A stretch of DNA of 64,000 nt from Odobenus rosmarus divergens (lineage: Eukaryota; Chordata; Mammalia; Carnivora; Odobenidae): NCBI RefSeq assembly GCF_000321225.1, contig NW_004451423.1, positions 37,464-101,463 on the forward strand, given 5' to 3'. Shown piece after piece: positions 49,661-62,109 of the stretch. Within the stretch, counting starts at the first letter, position 1; every line of letters starts with the position of its first letter. A program made the translations under genes and the position numbers. The notes below the pieces were generated by a model. That model made no database searches and was not told the origin of the DNA. It worked only from the letters and a program-made list of their open reading frames with translations.

Positions 49661-50885
49661 AATTCTATATTACTCCTTGCTATTGACATCTGTCTTTGGG
49701 GATTTCTTTAGACTTTATATAATTGACCTCCGTGTGTATTGAAAGATGTTAGACTGGTGTCAACCATTGTGTAAATTCTTTGTAGTGTTCATAGTTTACA
49801 AATCAACCAGAAGAAAAGAACTGATAATTTAATGTGCCTGATCCCACTGCAAAAAGGCTGGTAAACTGAGACACTGAATATAGCTGGCTTAATAGTCACC
49901 AAAAAGTATAAGGGAAATATAACAGCCACATCAGTGCAATCTTCTTTCAATACCCTATGAGATTAAATTCATGGTATATTATTTTCTGTTGGCTTTTCCT
50001 TGTGTGCTTGCACTTGAAAGCAGGTTATGGGTTACCTGAAACAATCAAAGGAGTGACACTTTTCATCTTCCCATTATTAGTGATAAGAATATCAAGTTAT
50101 AAAGATATTTTTAATTAATAGAAAATATAGATATGTATATAAATTCTTAAATGCATAGATTTTTTTATGAAGACTGACAATTTCCTGGGCAGTTCAGTCT
50201 CTAAATGTGGTCATTTGTTTTTCCCATGGCCATTAACAACTAAATAGGTTGTTTCATTTTCCTGAAGCCTTACCAGAAGTCTTTGCTCTGTATTTTACTT
50301 CTAGGTCTAGTCTTGTACCTTCTTGTAGAAAACCGACTTCCATGTGTCAGAGCCAAAATATAATGCAAAGACAGAGTTTGGGATAAAGAGGAACCAATGG
50401 TTTCATTGCTTTGCCTGGCAAAGGAGGCTGCAGCAGGCTATGGCCTTCAAAAACTGCAAGTCCAGAGGAATGGGCTGGGGAGCTCTATATGGAAATACAG
50501 GATCTAGCCAGTTTTGACAGGAATTGTGTAAGTGCTACCAACCTCCTTCCTCATGTCTTTAGGGTGATACTGATTTTCTGAAACAAAAGAATAAGAAGGG
50601 AGGAGGGGAGGTTTGCAGAAGAGAGGAAAAATGGTTACTTGATGTAATCAAGCTTCACTAAAGCATTAGTGCAACTTTTTATTTTTGATCAACTTTATAC
50701 TTTTAAGCAGTTTCATTATAACTTCCAAATGTGACTAGACTTTTACTAATTTTTTTTTCAGGCTGTTCCATGGTATGACCCTTATCTGGGTTAAGGCTGG
50801 TAGTCTCAGCAGAAATTAGGGGAAAACACTGAGATCTGGTCTGGTGGAACATCTATGCTTTGTCATTACCACTCCCAACTCCTAG
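49661..50885. other. Unique DNA
   Basis: No gene or repeat recognised. Ends in a T-rich/GGTT-rich stretch next to a SINE. Confidence 0.45.
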
Positions 50886-51021
50886 GGGTTTTTTGTTTGG
50901 TTGGTTGGTTTTTGTTTTTTGTTTTTAATTGTTTAAGTAGGTTCCATGTCCAATGTGAGGCTTGAACTCACAACCCTCAAATCAAGAGTTGCGTGTTCCA
51001 CCACTGAGCCAGCCAGGTGTC
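50886..51021 (-). mobile_element. Short tRNA-Lys-like Can-SINE (minus strand)
   Basis: Antisense tRNA-like body (ATCAAGAGTTGCGTGTTCCA, CACTGAGCCAGCCAGGTGTC), no CT-rich segment. Exact 12-bp target duplication CCCAACTCCTAG at 50874-50885 and 51022-51033. Confidence 0.95.
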
Positions 51022-51033
51022 CCCAACTCCTAG

Positions 51034-51489
51034 TTTTCTTTCTTCATATTATCTGAGGAGGGAAAATAAGATCCTAATGACCAACCAAATATTCTCACTT
51101 CTGAAGAAGTTACAGAAACAGTACCAAAGCCTGGCTACAATTTCCCTAGACCTCTAATTTTTTCCACTCTTTCCCCCCTGGATTACATGAATAGCATTTA
51201 ACTCAATTTTAGATAGATGCCTATGGAGGCAAATCATTGGCAAAGAACCTTCAGAAAAGGGCTCTGCTTTTAATTAGATATTTCAATGGATTTCTGCTTA
51301 TAATTGCATATGCAAAATTTAATGATGAACACACTTGGGAATTGAAGCCCTTAATAGACGTTATGTGAGGTGATTTTTGGTACATAAAACCAGAATTTCA
51401 AAGAGGACCCATACACACCACTTAGGAGTATTAGGGGAGGGAAAGTATAAAGTAGGTTTCTACTTCAGATATCAAAGAATTTAAAGATA
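51034..51489. other. Unique DNA
   Basis: Nothing recognisable. Confidence 0.45.
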
Positions 51490-52120
51490 GAAGGTATCTG
51501 TAGGTTTGTCAAATACTTATTGAATATCTAGTATGTCAGCCATTCAGCTAGGTACTGGGGATGCTTAGATGAATAAAACATGGCCTCACTTGTTTGTGAT
51601 AGCTCAAGGTTAAGTGGGGACAGGGACAAATCTGTAAATAAATCACTGCATACAGTGTGGCAATTGTCACAACAAAGTGGCATTAGAAACAGCTATTGAA
51701 GCAGCTACTGGGAGCTTTGAAATTAAAAATATACTGGAATTTAAAGGAATTAATATGCCAAAAATTAATAATTGAATTTTCTCTTAAATTATATAAGAAT
51801 TTTCTAGGTAATGAAGCAGGAATGGGCATTTCACATAAAGGAAATCACATGTACAAACTCTACATGGGTTCAAGCAACAATGAGAAGTCCAGTGTGGTAT
51901 AAGGTACATGAGGCCTGGGGACCTGTGATAGATGGTATAGCGCCAAAATATGTTAAAACCAGATTGTCAATTTGCAATTTAGAAGTAATTTACAGGAAAT
52001 GAGGAGTCAAAGGAGGTTTCTCTTTTCAGTAAGACATTGCTGTAATCCAATTTATGTTTTAGGAAGATAATCATAGGACTTAGAGTTGAAGGGGGACAGG
52101 AAAGGACATTGGCTAGAAAA
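51490..52120 (+). repeat. Old dispersed repeat, family not named (copy 3, 5' part)
   Basis: TGTCAGCCATTCAGCTAGGT, ACTGGGGATGCTTAGATGAA, GGAGGTTTCTCTTTTCAGTA and TTAGGAAGATAATCATAGGA follow the order seen in copy 1. It appears to continue at 53440-53640 beyond the L1 at 52425. Confidence 0.45.
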
Positions 52121-52424
52121 AGACTTTTTTTGCAACTGGTCAAGGGTTGTCAAATTAAGCAAATGAAAATATAAGATACCAAATTGAATTGAATTTCACT
52201 TGAACAGTAGATTTTTCCATATTATAAGTATGTCCCATGCAATATTTGGGGACATACTTATACTAAAAATGATTCATTGTTTATCTGAAATTTAGATTTA
52301 ACTCAATATCCTGTAATTTATCTGCTAATTCTAACACAGTCCAAGACAGAATAAGATCCTTAAGAAAGGTACTGGAAAAAGACCTTTAACAGAAATGAAA
52401 AGATAAAAAATAAATTAAAAAATA
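52121..52424. other. Unique AT-rich DNA
   Basis: Nothing recognisable. It may be a decayed part of the flanking old repeat. Confidence 0.4.
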
Positions 52425-53426
52425 AAAGTGTTGGTGAGGATGTGGAGAAAGAACACTGGTGCACTATTGGTGGGAATGTAAATTATGGTAACTACCATGG
52501 AAAACAGTATGGAGTTTCCTTCAAAAATTAAAAATAGAACTACCCTACAACCCAGCAATTGCACTACTTGGTATTTACCCAAGAGATACAAAAATTCTGA
52601 TTTGAAGAGATACATACACCCCAATGTTTATAGCAGATTATCTACAATAGCCAAATTTTGGAAAGAGCCCAAATGTCCGTCGACTGATGAATGGATAAAG
52701 ATGTGGTATAGATATATATAGATGATATAGATATAGATATAGATATAGATGAATATTACTCAGCTATAAGAATGAGATCTTGCCATTTGCAACAACATGG
52801 ATGGACCCAGGGGGTATTACACTAAGCAAAATAAGTGGCCCCTGGGTGGCTCAGTCAGTTGAGATCCAACTCTTGTCTTTGGCTCAGGTCATGATCTCAG
52901 GGTCATGAGATAGAGCCCCAAGTCTGGCTCTGTGTTTAGCCCAGAGTCTACTTGAGATCCTCTCCTTCTGACCCTCCCCCCACTCATGCTCCCTCTCTTT
53001 CTCTCTCTCTCAAATAAATAAATAAAATTAATCTTTAAAAAAAAGTCAGAGAAAGACAAGTACCATATGATTTTACTTATATGTGTAATCTAAACAAAAC
53101 AAAAGAACAAACAAACAAAACAGAAACAGACTTAGAGAGAACAAACAGATGGCTACCAGAGGGGTAGTGGGATGGGCAAAATAGGTGAAAGGAATTAAAA
53201 GGCACGAAGTTCCAGTTATAAAATAAATAAGTCATAGAGATGAAAGATACAGCATAGAGAATACAGTTGATAAGATTGTAATAATGTTATATGGTGACAG
53301 ACGGTAGCTACACTTATTTTGGTGAGCATTGCATAATGTATAGAATTGTTGAATCACTATGTTGTGCACCTAAAACTAATATAACATTGTATGCCAACTA
53401 CACTTAAATAATAAAAATTTAAAAAG
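52425..53426 (+). mobile_element. Older L1 (L1MA-like) 3' fragment
   Basis: Sense ORF2 C-terminus ([38 protein letters not shown]) and a 3'UTR with AGAACAAACAGATGGCTACC, ATGGTGACAGACGGTAGCTA and TGTATGCCAACTACACTTAA. A (GATATA)n expansion lies within former coding sequence at 52704-52752. Split by a Can-SINE at 52834-53042. Confidence 0.88.
52834..53042 (+). mobile_element. Can-SINE in L1
   Basis: GGCCCCTGGGTGGCTCAGTC head, CT-rich end and AAATAAATAAATAAAATTAA tail. Short target duplication AAATAAGT / AAAAAAGT. Confidence 0.93.
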
Positions 53427-53439
53427 AATGTTACTGGAG

Positions 53440-53640
53440 TGCACAGATTCAAATAACAAAGAGATAGAACTGGCTGGACTTAGTGACCAGTTAAATATTA
53501 GAGGTCAAGGAGAAGGAGCCCTGGTGAGTCCCAAGTTTCTAGCCCAAGAGACCTATTTAGGAATGGAATAAGTATGCTGATATAGAAACAGAATTCAGAT
53601 TTGCTCATGTTAGGTTTAAACTGCCAGGAAATGTCCTAAG
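53440..53640 (+). repeat. Old dispersed repeat, likely continuation of copy 3
   Basis: GCCCTGGTGAGTCCCAAGTT, GCCCAAGAGACC and TTGCTCATGTTAGGTTTAAA fit the 3' half of the same repeat. The L1 at 52425-53426 would then be an insertion into it. Confidence 0.4.
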
Positions 53641-56499
53641 ACCCTATCCTTCTTACATTATTAGTAATAAAATACTATTCCTTTTATTAAGAGATGTGAT
53701 AGGATATGGTTAGTGATGTTTCTAGAAATTCTAAGAGGAGTTTGGGGCAATGAATGGTTAGAAAGGAGCCATTTGCACAGTAAGAACATTTTTTTTCTTA
53801 GATATACTTAATTTGAATGCTTTTGAGGGAGGCAATGGAGATCATTGGGCCAACCACAGCAAAAGTATTAATGGCTTATTTTTCATGTTGTTTTATTGGT
53901 CTTACCTGGAAAATACTACCACCAACAAAACATCTTAAGAATACCGTCATTCTCAATTATTTTTAAAGTTTGTGTTCACTCATTAAATACAAAAGCTTAG
54001 GAAATAGTCTTAAAACTTCTACATCTAATGGCTTGACCTAATTCAGCCTATTTTCCCTTCCTAAGGAGGCTCCCAACCTCTTCCTCTTATCCATCTTTCT
54101 CAGTTTACCCATGAGGCTTTTATGGACCCTTCCCAGAAGAAGTAGAAATTAATAGGATGCAATGCAACAGGGGTATCTGAAAGACAAAACTTTGTAGATG
54201 CCAGAACCAAAATAAAAAACATTCCAACCAATTTTATTATATAATAGAAATAACTTTTAACCAGAGAATTGCTCCTAAAATTATGAATTCCCTGAATACT
54301 TATTATTCGACAAGAATTACCATCTTGTATTTTTATTTTTTTAAATTAAGTATCTATTAAGAAAAAGCATTAGCTCAAAGCAAATGACTGACAGCACCTG
54401 GGGCTGGGATTTATCATACTTACATAGGTAAACATAAGGCTGGTCATTGGATATCACTTACCACATACTGGAGATAAGCATGTCTACTCACTTGTTATGT
54501 AGGTAATGCCAATTACATTAGATCATTAGCATTTTCAACAGGGATATGTTGGTTCATAAACCCCAGGATTAACCAAAATGCTCTTATCATATAAATGGAG
54601 AGAGGATTCCATTAAGAACATACTTTTATTACAGTGGTGTTTCTTATAATGAGCTTGGGTCTTCATAAATGTCTGTGCCCTCATTTAAACAATTAGCACA
54701 GACTTAAAGTTCATCACTTGAACTTGAACATTTAAAAAAAAACACATTTATACACCACATTACTCAGATTTATTTCTGAATGTACAATACTGGGAAAGCA
54801 ATTGCTGCTTATTTTTATTTAATTAACAATGAAGGATAAATGACATCAGCAAAGAAATATCAGCCAAAGGGGACCAAGTGTGTTTGTTACAGATCACCTC
54901 ATTAGCTTGTTTCCAAAATATGTTCACTGGAGTGAAAAGCAGTCATGTGACTAGGTGGGTGACAAAACATCTGTGGTATAACTCCAATAAGGCTACTGGG
55001 AGTAAGGATAAATTATGTTCTTTTTTTTAATCAGGTTAAGTGGAAATTCAGAGATAGTGTATCATTTGTGGTCTTGTCTCAGGCTGCCGTTTCTTCTAAA
55101 ATAATAATAATAATAATAACAACAACAACAACTTAGAAGGTAAGGGTTGCCAATTAAAGTTTTATGCCCTTTTTGTAAGTAAATGATTTCCATCTGCTTT
55201 GTAATGAGTACAAATGTTGTAGCTGCAAATTGTCAAAAAAGCTACTATCCCTGTTGTTGAAAAAACACACCAGGGACTGAATGTACTTGTTATCTCTAAA
55301 TGAAAGATTCCAATAATTTTATAAGATAGATTCTTTGTACAAAATATCAGCTTAATTGTCAAAGCTATTAGTAAATCATGAAGATAAAAAGAGTTGAGCA
55401 CACAGTTTTCACATTGATCTCAAAATTCACATCTCAGGGAAACTATAGTTACTAGAAAGCATTTCAAATAGTTAACTATGTCAATGATAAGTTATTTATG
55501 TTATTATATGATGCCACAATAGAGCACATTTTTATGATAAAAAAATTGATTCCTCATTAAGTTACCTTGATAATTTAACAAACAAGGTGGTAAATCACAC
55601 ATACAAACACACACACACATTTTGTGTGTATGTGAGAATGAATAAATGAATATAGTTTTAGATAGATAAAAATTTGCATTGTTTTAAAGAGAAAAAAAAT
55701 TTCTCTTTGTTGTGATCTATTGGTAAACCATCCACTTAATCATCGCTCTAAGAATATATTGTACGTGGCAGGGTACCATTCCTTTGAGAGACTAGATTAT
55801 ATAATTCCAAATGATCAGAAAACAACACTGATAGAGGTTTTCTCTGTTTTCCTTTTCTGTGTGTCAGTGTCATTCTGCTAATATGTGGAAAACTTGGTAC
55901 TGGTAGATCATTTAGCAAGTGAAAGGACTCTCTTAACTTCAATGCATTATGAAACTAGGTTCTTAATTTTACATTTTTGGTCATACAACTAACTCTAACA
56001 GAGTGTCTTGGAATATTTTGTCCTTAAGTGTAAACAAAATATACTATGATTTTATAATTGTGAAAGTGATCCAGAAAAAATTATTGTTCACTTTAGAATA
56101 TAGCAATGATCATATATTTAATACCTATAGTATAGCCACGTTCCTTCCAAATTTCCAAGTTATGTATTAGTAGTGAACTCTCCTTCTACCTTCTGCCTTT
56201 CTTACTGAACAAATACTGAAAGCCTAGTACCTCACCTGCTCAACCATTTCTTTGTCCTCTTTGTCACTCTTTCAAGTAGATTCTAAGACATTTTCATAAA
56301 ACACAACTTAAAATATGTCCTACATTGTGTGTGTGTGTGTGTATGAGTCACATTTATACCCATATGAAAATTACTTCCTGGTATGTTCTTGTTTATGTTC
56401 ATTTCCCTAGCTTGAATTGATAAATATTTCATGAATTTTACCTAGGTTTATTATACACAAAATAATCCAACCAGTATTTGTTTAATATCTTTGATTTGT
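53641..56499. other. Unique DNA with an (AAT)n(AAC)n tract
   Basis: No gene or named repeat. Simple repeats are (AAT)n(AAC)n at 55099-55132 and (GT)n at 56326-56342. The short frames at 55162-55401 and 55748-55942 (-) have no recognisable domain. Confidence 0.45.
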
Positions 56500-56870
56500 C
56501 CTTCATTAGGGTTAGTACCATGAGGGAGTGCTTGGATAGGTTGACTCTTTAAATGGTGTCTTCAGAGTAGACTTCATTGAGAAGGTAACTTTTAGCAAAA
56601 ATTTGAAGTAATGAGATCAGCCTTGCAGTTATCTGTGGGAATAGCATTATAGGTACAGGAAACAAGTGGTGCAAAAATATGACTGACTTATTTGAGATAG
56701 CAGGAAGATCAGTGTAGCTGGAGTAGAGAAAGAAGGGAGAGTGTAATAGGTGATAAAGTCAGAGAGTTAACAAAGGTGGAACTTGTGTAGGGCTTTGTAA
56801 GGTATTTGTCCCATAGCTGCAAGTAAAGAAGCTTAAGGTATGAAAACAGACCAAATCAGTTTAGATCACT
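56500..56870 (+). repeat. Old dispersed repeat, family not named (copy 4, middle part)
   Basis: GTGTCTTCAGAGTAGACTTC, GAATAGCATTATAGGTACAG, TGTGTAGGGCTTTGTAAGGT parallel copy 1 in order and orientation. Confidence 0.42.
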
Positions 56871-56941
56871 GTATCCAGAGAGAAGCAACACACTGATCAG
56901 CTTATACTACCTCATGATTTCCCCTTGAATGTATGGATGGA

Positions 56942-57042
56942 GGGGCACCTGGCTGGCTCAGTCAGTGGAACATGTGACTCTTAATCTCAGGGTTGTGAGT
57001 TTGAGCCCTACATTGGGCATAGAGTTTACTTAAAAAAATTAA

Positions 57043-57045
<3 letters not shown>
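56942..57045 (+). mobile_element. Short tRNA-Lys-like Can-SINE with (TG)n tail
   Basis: GGGGCACCTGGCTGGCTCAG, TGTGACTCTTAATCTCAGGG (keeps the tRNA-Lys CTT anticodon-loop text) and GAGTTTGAGCCC (B box). The A-rich tail passes directly into (TA)n(TG)n at 57044-57097. Confidence 0.93.

Positions 57046-57051
<6 letters not shown>

Positions 57052-57097
<46 letters not shown>
57052..57097. repeat. (TG)n microsatellite
   Basis: About 23 TG units arising from the SINE tail. Confidence 0.97.
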
Positions 57098-57098
<1 letters not shown>

Positions 57099-57212
57099 AT
57101 GGAGCCAGCTTCCTAAGAACCACATGAATCCCCAGACAATTGAAAAAGGATGATAGACACTGCTAAAACAATCATAAATGTCCACTAAATATTGGGAGAT
57201 TTAAAAATATTT

Positions 57213-57761
57213 GTGGAAAGAGCCAAGATGCCCTTCAACAGATGAATGGATGAAGAAGATGTGGTCCATATATACAATGGAATATTACTCAGCCATCAGA
57301 AAGGATGAATACCAACCATTTGCATTGACATGGATGGAACTGGATGGGGTTATGCTAGGTGAAATAATTCAAGCAGAGAAAGACAATTATCATATGGTTT
57401 CACTTATATGTGGAACATAAGGAATAGCATGGAAGACATTAGGAGAAGGAAGGGGAAAATGAGGGGAGGGAAATCAGAGGGGGAGACAAACCATGAGAGA
57501 CTATGGACTCCGAGAAACAAACTAAGGGTTTCAGAGGGGCGGGGGGTGGGGGGGATGGGTTAGCCCAGTGATGGGTATTAAGGAGGGCATGTATTGCAAT
57601 GAGCACTGGGTGTTATACACAAACAATGAATCATGGAACACTACATCAAAAACTAATGATGTAAAGTATGGTGACTCACATAACATAATAAAATAAAATT
57701 AAAAAAAAACTAATGAAGTACTATATGGTGACTAACATAATAAAAAATAAAATTAAAATAT
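57213..57761 (+). mobile_element. L1 3' fragment, 5' truncated, duplicated 3' end
   Basis: Last ~69 codons of ORF2 ([20 protein letters not shown] to MVSLICGT with its TAA stop at 57418-57420) plus the 3'UTR. The terminal AACTAATGATGTAAAGTATG unit occurs twice (57645-57700 and 57708-57755). Target duplication TTAAAAATATTT / ATTAAAATATTT. The single-module 3'UTR (GGAATAGCATGGAAGACATT) marks the same subfamily as 41753-49434. Confidence 0.94.
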
Positions 57762-60136
57762 TTACAAGATATAGTTGAAAAACAATTAAAAAATTAAGAT
57801 TCTTTTACCTATCAAAAGAAACTCCACACATCAGCTTTTGCTTCTTGTTTACTGTGAAATGGACCAATCTTTAATGGAGAAATATCTTTCTTTAACCATA
57901 AAATTAGTCTTTCAAAGACAGTGGTGTGACTATTTTCTTGATAGTCATTTATATGCCTTCTCTAGATTCACTGATCAAATAATTATGTTCAGCTAGATAA
58001 TTGATTGTTGAAGAAATGATGTTTTATTCTACAAGTCCATAATCAAATAATGTGATTTTTTTTTACTCTTTTGGTGAAATGACAAAAGACACTCCGAAAA
58101 TTAGGATTTTTTTGACTATTAAAATATATCAACCCTTACTGAAAATGTAGAGACCTAGTGTTTTAATTTTCTTATAAATCAGCTCCAGTAAACAGCAGCA
58201 AAGGAGAAATGGGGCATGTATATCATAGTCTAGTTAAGGAAAATAGTAAAAAATGCAAGAAACTACTACAAAACAACAAAAAATAAATGTTAGTACAATT
58301 GAGTAGAATATAAGCAATGGTGGGATCATAATGCCAATCAGGCTTCATGTTTGTCACATAGATTTGTTTGCCTTCTCCCAATTATAGTTTCCACTTAAAT
58401 CAGAGCTCATACAATGTAAGTAGTATACAAGAAAAATATAATTATTGATTGTGCTTATTTTCACTTTGAAGACCAAATCCTTTTGATTTAAGGGTTAAAA
58501 TCATCTAAATTTGGAGTGCTTCTATCACTTGTTTGGAAATCACTGCACAGTCAATGAACAGGAAAGGAATGGCTCTCATGTAGATTTGTCTTCAACGAAG
58601 ACATAAATATATGTCACTGACAAAGTTAACTCTTCTTTGTATGACCTGCCTTATTTTGATTTATACACTTGTAGAAGAAAAATAAATGAGATTTTAAGGC
58701 CTCAGAAATCCAGGAAAGGTCAGCCAGCCCCAAATGTTGGTTCGTTTGTCTTCTGCTGCATGTTTATAAATCAAGAAAGGTTATTAGGCACTTAAGATGG
58801 TAAGTGGGTGAGTAATGGACAAAAAAACAAAAATAACAAATGATCACTGAACTTCTCAAGTAAACTTGAATAATTATATTACAACTGTCAATCCAATATC
58901 TAGCTTTATTGTGGGATTACCTTTGGAAAAAAATGTCCCAATGCTAAATGCCCAGTTTTTGATTATTCACACAAAATGTGGGTCATGACACAAATGAAAA
59001 TCTAGGACTTTATATTATGTGCTGCATCTTTTACCTTCTGATTTTCCCACACCATGTTAGGTCATGGTTTCATCTAGCTGAGCTCTGTTCTCTTTTCTAG
59101 CTTTTATCCTTCTTGAAAAAAATACACACACACACACACACACGCTCACACCATTCACTTAAGATTCTGTTTGCATGGCATTTTATTCTCCAAATGACAT
59201 GTGCAAATATTTTTTGATGAATTTACTTGCATATTCAGTTATAAAAAGATCAGTTCAGTAAAAAAACATAGAAAATTTGGTAAATTAATTTTTCTGACAG
59301 TTATATTGAGCTGAAAAAATGTGCTTGGCCCACAAGTTGGGTCAAAATTATTGAACCAATTGTTCACAGGGACATAGTTTCATTAACTTTCATGTTAAAA
59401 AAATACAGCAAAATGCTGTTTCTGTTCTTAACAATATAAAAATGTTGTTTTTAGTACTTTACTACCTTTTTACAGCTTTAACATATAACTATGCAAATTA
59501 TATTCATATTTAAAACAAGGTAGGGATATTACTGATAGAAGGCTGGGTAAAATGATGAATATGATATATTATTATCTTATTTTTAAATCTTCCATACTGG
59601 TTAATTTATCTTCTTTAATAACAGAAGCAAGTATTCATTATAAATTTGATAAGAGAATCCATTTTTAATAGTTGCCTCCGTGAAAGTCTGGGCCCCTTTG
59701 TTTTAAATGATTAATGTGATTCATATAAAAAGATGATGTTGAAGCACATGGATTTAAGTATATCTTATCTGACTGTAGCATTTTGGGAACCGAATTGAAA
59801 TAAGAATCCTGTTAATTTTATGCATGTGAAATAAGACAATATTTTATGGATTTGTGAAATGTATCATGTTTATCTAATGTATATCCATTGCTTGCTTTAA
59901 GACATCTGGGCTCTGATTGGAATGAACAAAATTCTGTTTGCAATTTGTTCCATTTAGAAATACTGTGTTTCTGTTGATATTTCTATTGAGACGTTTTTGC
60001 CTAGATTGGTGGAAGAAGTAGAAAGAAGCAGTTATGCTTTGTGACAACCTCAAACCAAATAGGTGTGATTTAAAATGACCACTGATATCACTTATTTCTA
60101 ACATAAATTTTAGTAACTTGTCTATAAATTTAAAAT
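57762..60136. other. Unique AT-rich DNA
   Basis: An (AC)n run lies at 59124-59143. No gene or named repeat. The 76-codon frame at 59874-60104 (-) has no known domain. Confidence 0.45.
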
Positions 60137-60274
60137 GAAATATTTGAGATTAAATCAGTTATCAAAAACCTCCGAACAAATAAAAGTCCAAGACCAGAGA
60201 GTTTCACTGATGAATTTTAACAAACATTCAAAGGAGAATTAATGCCAATCCATATCAAACTTTTCCAAAAATCA

Positions 60275-60462
60275 GGGCACCTGGGTGGTTCAGTTGGTTA
60301 AGCATCTGCTTTCAGCTCAGATCATGATCCCAGGACCCTGGAATCAAGCCCAGAGTCAGGATCCCTGCTCAGTGGGGAGTCTGTTTCTCCCTCTGCCTCT
60401 CCCCCTGGCTTGTGCTCTCTCCCTCACTCACTCTCTCAAATAAATAAATAAAATATTTTTTA
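60275..60462 (+). mobile_element. Can-SINE in L1
   Basis: GGGCACCTGGGTGGTTCAGT head, AAATAAATAAATAAAATATT tail. Target duplication AACTTTTCCAAAAATCA / AAACTTCCAAAAATTGA. Confidence 0.95.
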
Positions 60463-61273
60463 AAAACTTCCAAAAATTGAAGAGGAGGAAACTATCTCAA
60501 ACTCATTTTACAAGACCAACATTGTCCTGATACCAAAGCCAGGAAAGGACATTCGAAGAAAAGAAAAAATATAGACCAATATCCCTGATGAATACAGATG
60601 CAAAAATTATCAACAAAATATTAGCAAATCAGTTTCAAAAGCACATTAAGAGGATTATACACTATGATCAAGCAGGATTTAACCCTGGGATGGTTCAACA
60701 TACACAAATCAATAAATGTAATACAGCACATTAATAGAATTAAAGACAAAAAACCATATGATCATTTCAATAGATGCAGAAAAAGCATTTGACAAAGTAC
60801 AAAATCCTGTCATAAAAAAAAAAAAACACTCAACAAATTTGGTATTGAATGAACATACCTCAGCATAATGAAGACTATATATGACAAGCCCACAGCTAAT
60901 ATCATATTCAATAGTGATAGTTTGGAACATTTTCCTCTAAGATCAGGAATAGGACAAGCATGCCCACTATCACCACTCCTATTCAACATAGTACTAGAAA
61001 TCGTAGCCAAAGCAGTCAAGCATGAAAAATAAACAAAAGGCATATAAATCAGAAAAGAAAAAGTAAGATTTCTTTGTTTGCAGGTGGCATGACATACATA
61101 GAAACCCCAAAAAACCACCAAAACCTTCAGGAAGGTTGTAGGGTACAAAATCAACATACAAAAATCATTTGTGTTTCTATACACTAACAATAAAATATCT
61201 GAAAAAATAAGGAAAACAATTCCATTCACAATAGCATCAAAAACAATAAAATACTTAAGAAAAAAATCAGCCA

Positions 61274-61385
61274 GGGGCACCTGGGTGGCTCAGTTAGTTA
61301 AGCATCTGCTTTCAGCTTGGGTCATGATCTCCAGGTCCTGGGATGGAAACCCACATCAGGCTTCCTGCTCATCGGGGAATCTGTT

Positions 61386-61473
<88 letters not shown>

Positions 61474-61502
61474 ATCTATCATCTATCTATCATCTATCTA
61501 TC

Positions 61503-61546
<44 letters not shown>

Positions 61547-61648
61547 CTGTATCTTTCTCTCTCTATCTATCTCTCGCTCTCTCTCTCCCCCTCTGGCCTT
61601 CCCCCTGCTTATTCTCTCTCTCTCAAATAAATAAATAAAATCTTTAAA
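61274..61648 (+). mobile_element. Can-SINE doubled in length by a (TATC)n microsatellite
   Basis: GGGGCACCTGGGTGGCTCAG head and CTCAAATAAATAAATAAAAT tail enclose a ~160-bp TCTA/TATC tract (61386-61546) where the CT-rich body normally lies. Flanks fit a duplicated L1 ORF2 target. Confidence 0.95.
61386..61546. repeat. (TATC)n microsatellite, interrupted
   Basis: About 40 TATC units with a few TCATC interruptions near 61472-61503. All three forward frames therefore read Tyr-Leu-Ser-Ile; these are not genes. Confidence 0.98.
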
Positions 61649-61776
61649 GAAAAGAATAAATTCAACCAAAGAGGAAAAATATGTACACTGAAAACTACCA
61701 GACTCATAAATGAAATTGAAAAAGACACAAAAAATAGAAAGATGTTCCACGTTCATGTATCAAGAAAATTAATATT

Positions 61777-61875
61777 ATTTTTTAAATGTAAGCTCTATGC
61801 CTAATTTGGACCTTGAAATAATGACCCTGAGATCAAGAGTCGCATGCTCTACTGACCAAGCCAGGCAGGCATCCC
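61777..61875 (-). mobile_element. Short tRNA-Lys-like Can-SINE (minus strand)
   Basis: ATCAAGAGTCGCATGCTCTA and CCAAGCCAGGCAGGCATCCC in antisense, no CT-rich body. Target duplication AAGAAAATTAATATT / AGGAAAATTCATATT. Confidence 0.92.
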
Positions 61876-61904
61876 AGGAAAATTCATATTGTTAAAAGTG
61901 CCCA

Positions 61905-62108
61905 GGGGTGCCTGAGTGGCTCAATCGGTTAAGCATCCAACTTTTGATTTCAGCTCAGGTCATGATCTCAGGGTCATGAGATTGAGCCCTGTGTCGGGCT
62001 CTGCCCTGGGCACAGAGCCTGCTTAAGATTCTCTCTCTCCTTCACTCTCTGCCTCTTCCCCTGCTTGCTCTATCACTCTCTCTCTCTGCCTCTCAAATAG
62101 ATAAAATA
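61905..62108 (+). mobile_element. Can-SINE abutting an L1 3' end
   Basis: GGGGTGCCTGAGTGGCTCAA head, CT-rich body and AAATAGATAAAATAAATCTT tail. The recent minus-strand L1 begins within a few bases of its A-rich tail, so the L1 may have integrated into that tail. Confidence 0.93.
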
Positions 62109-62109
62109 A

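Larger units (their letters stand above)
60137..61904 (+). mobile_element. Older L1 ORF2 fragment (RT region), heavily interrupted
   Basis: Sense ORF2 reverse transcriptase region: AGACCAATATCCCTGATGAA, AATAGATGCAGAAAAAGCAT and CCACTATCACCACTCCTATT ([14 protein letters not shown]). The FADD catalytic codons read FAGG (61077-61088), so both catalytic Asp are lost. Can-SINEs interrupt it at 60275, 61274 and 61777, and it is truncated by the SINE at 61905. Confidence 0.88.

Noticed and set aside
56942..57015. Possible tRNA-Lys gene
   Set aside because: It resembles tRNA-Lys(CTT), including the loop and B box, but the 5' half has GGGGCACCTGGCTGGCTCAG of a Can-SINE, the acceptor stem does not pair, and an A-rich tail follows.
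61386..61546. CRISPR-like regular repeats
   Set aside because: A 4-bp unit without unique spacers, in a mammalian genome: a microsatellite.
61171..61638. Three overlapping frames rich in Tyr-Leu-Ser-Ile
   Set aside because: Translation of the TATC microsatellite inside a Can-SINE.
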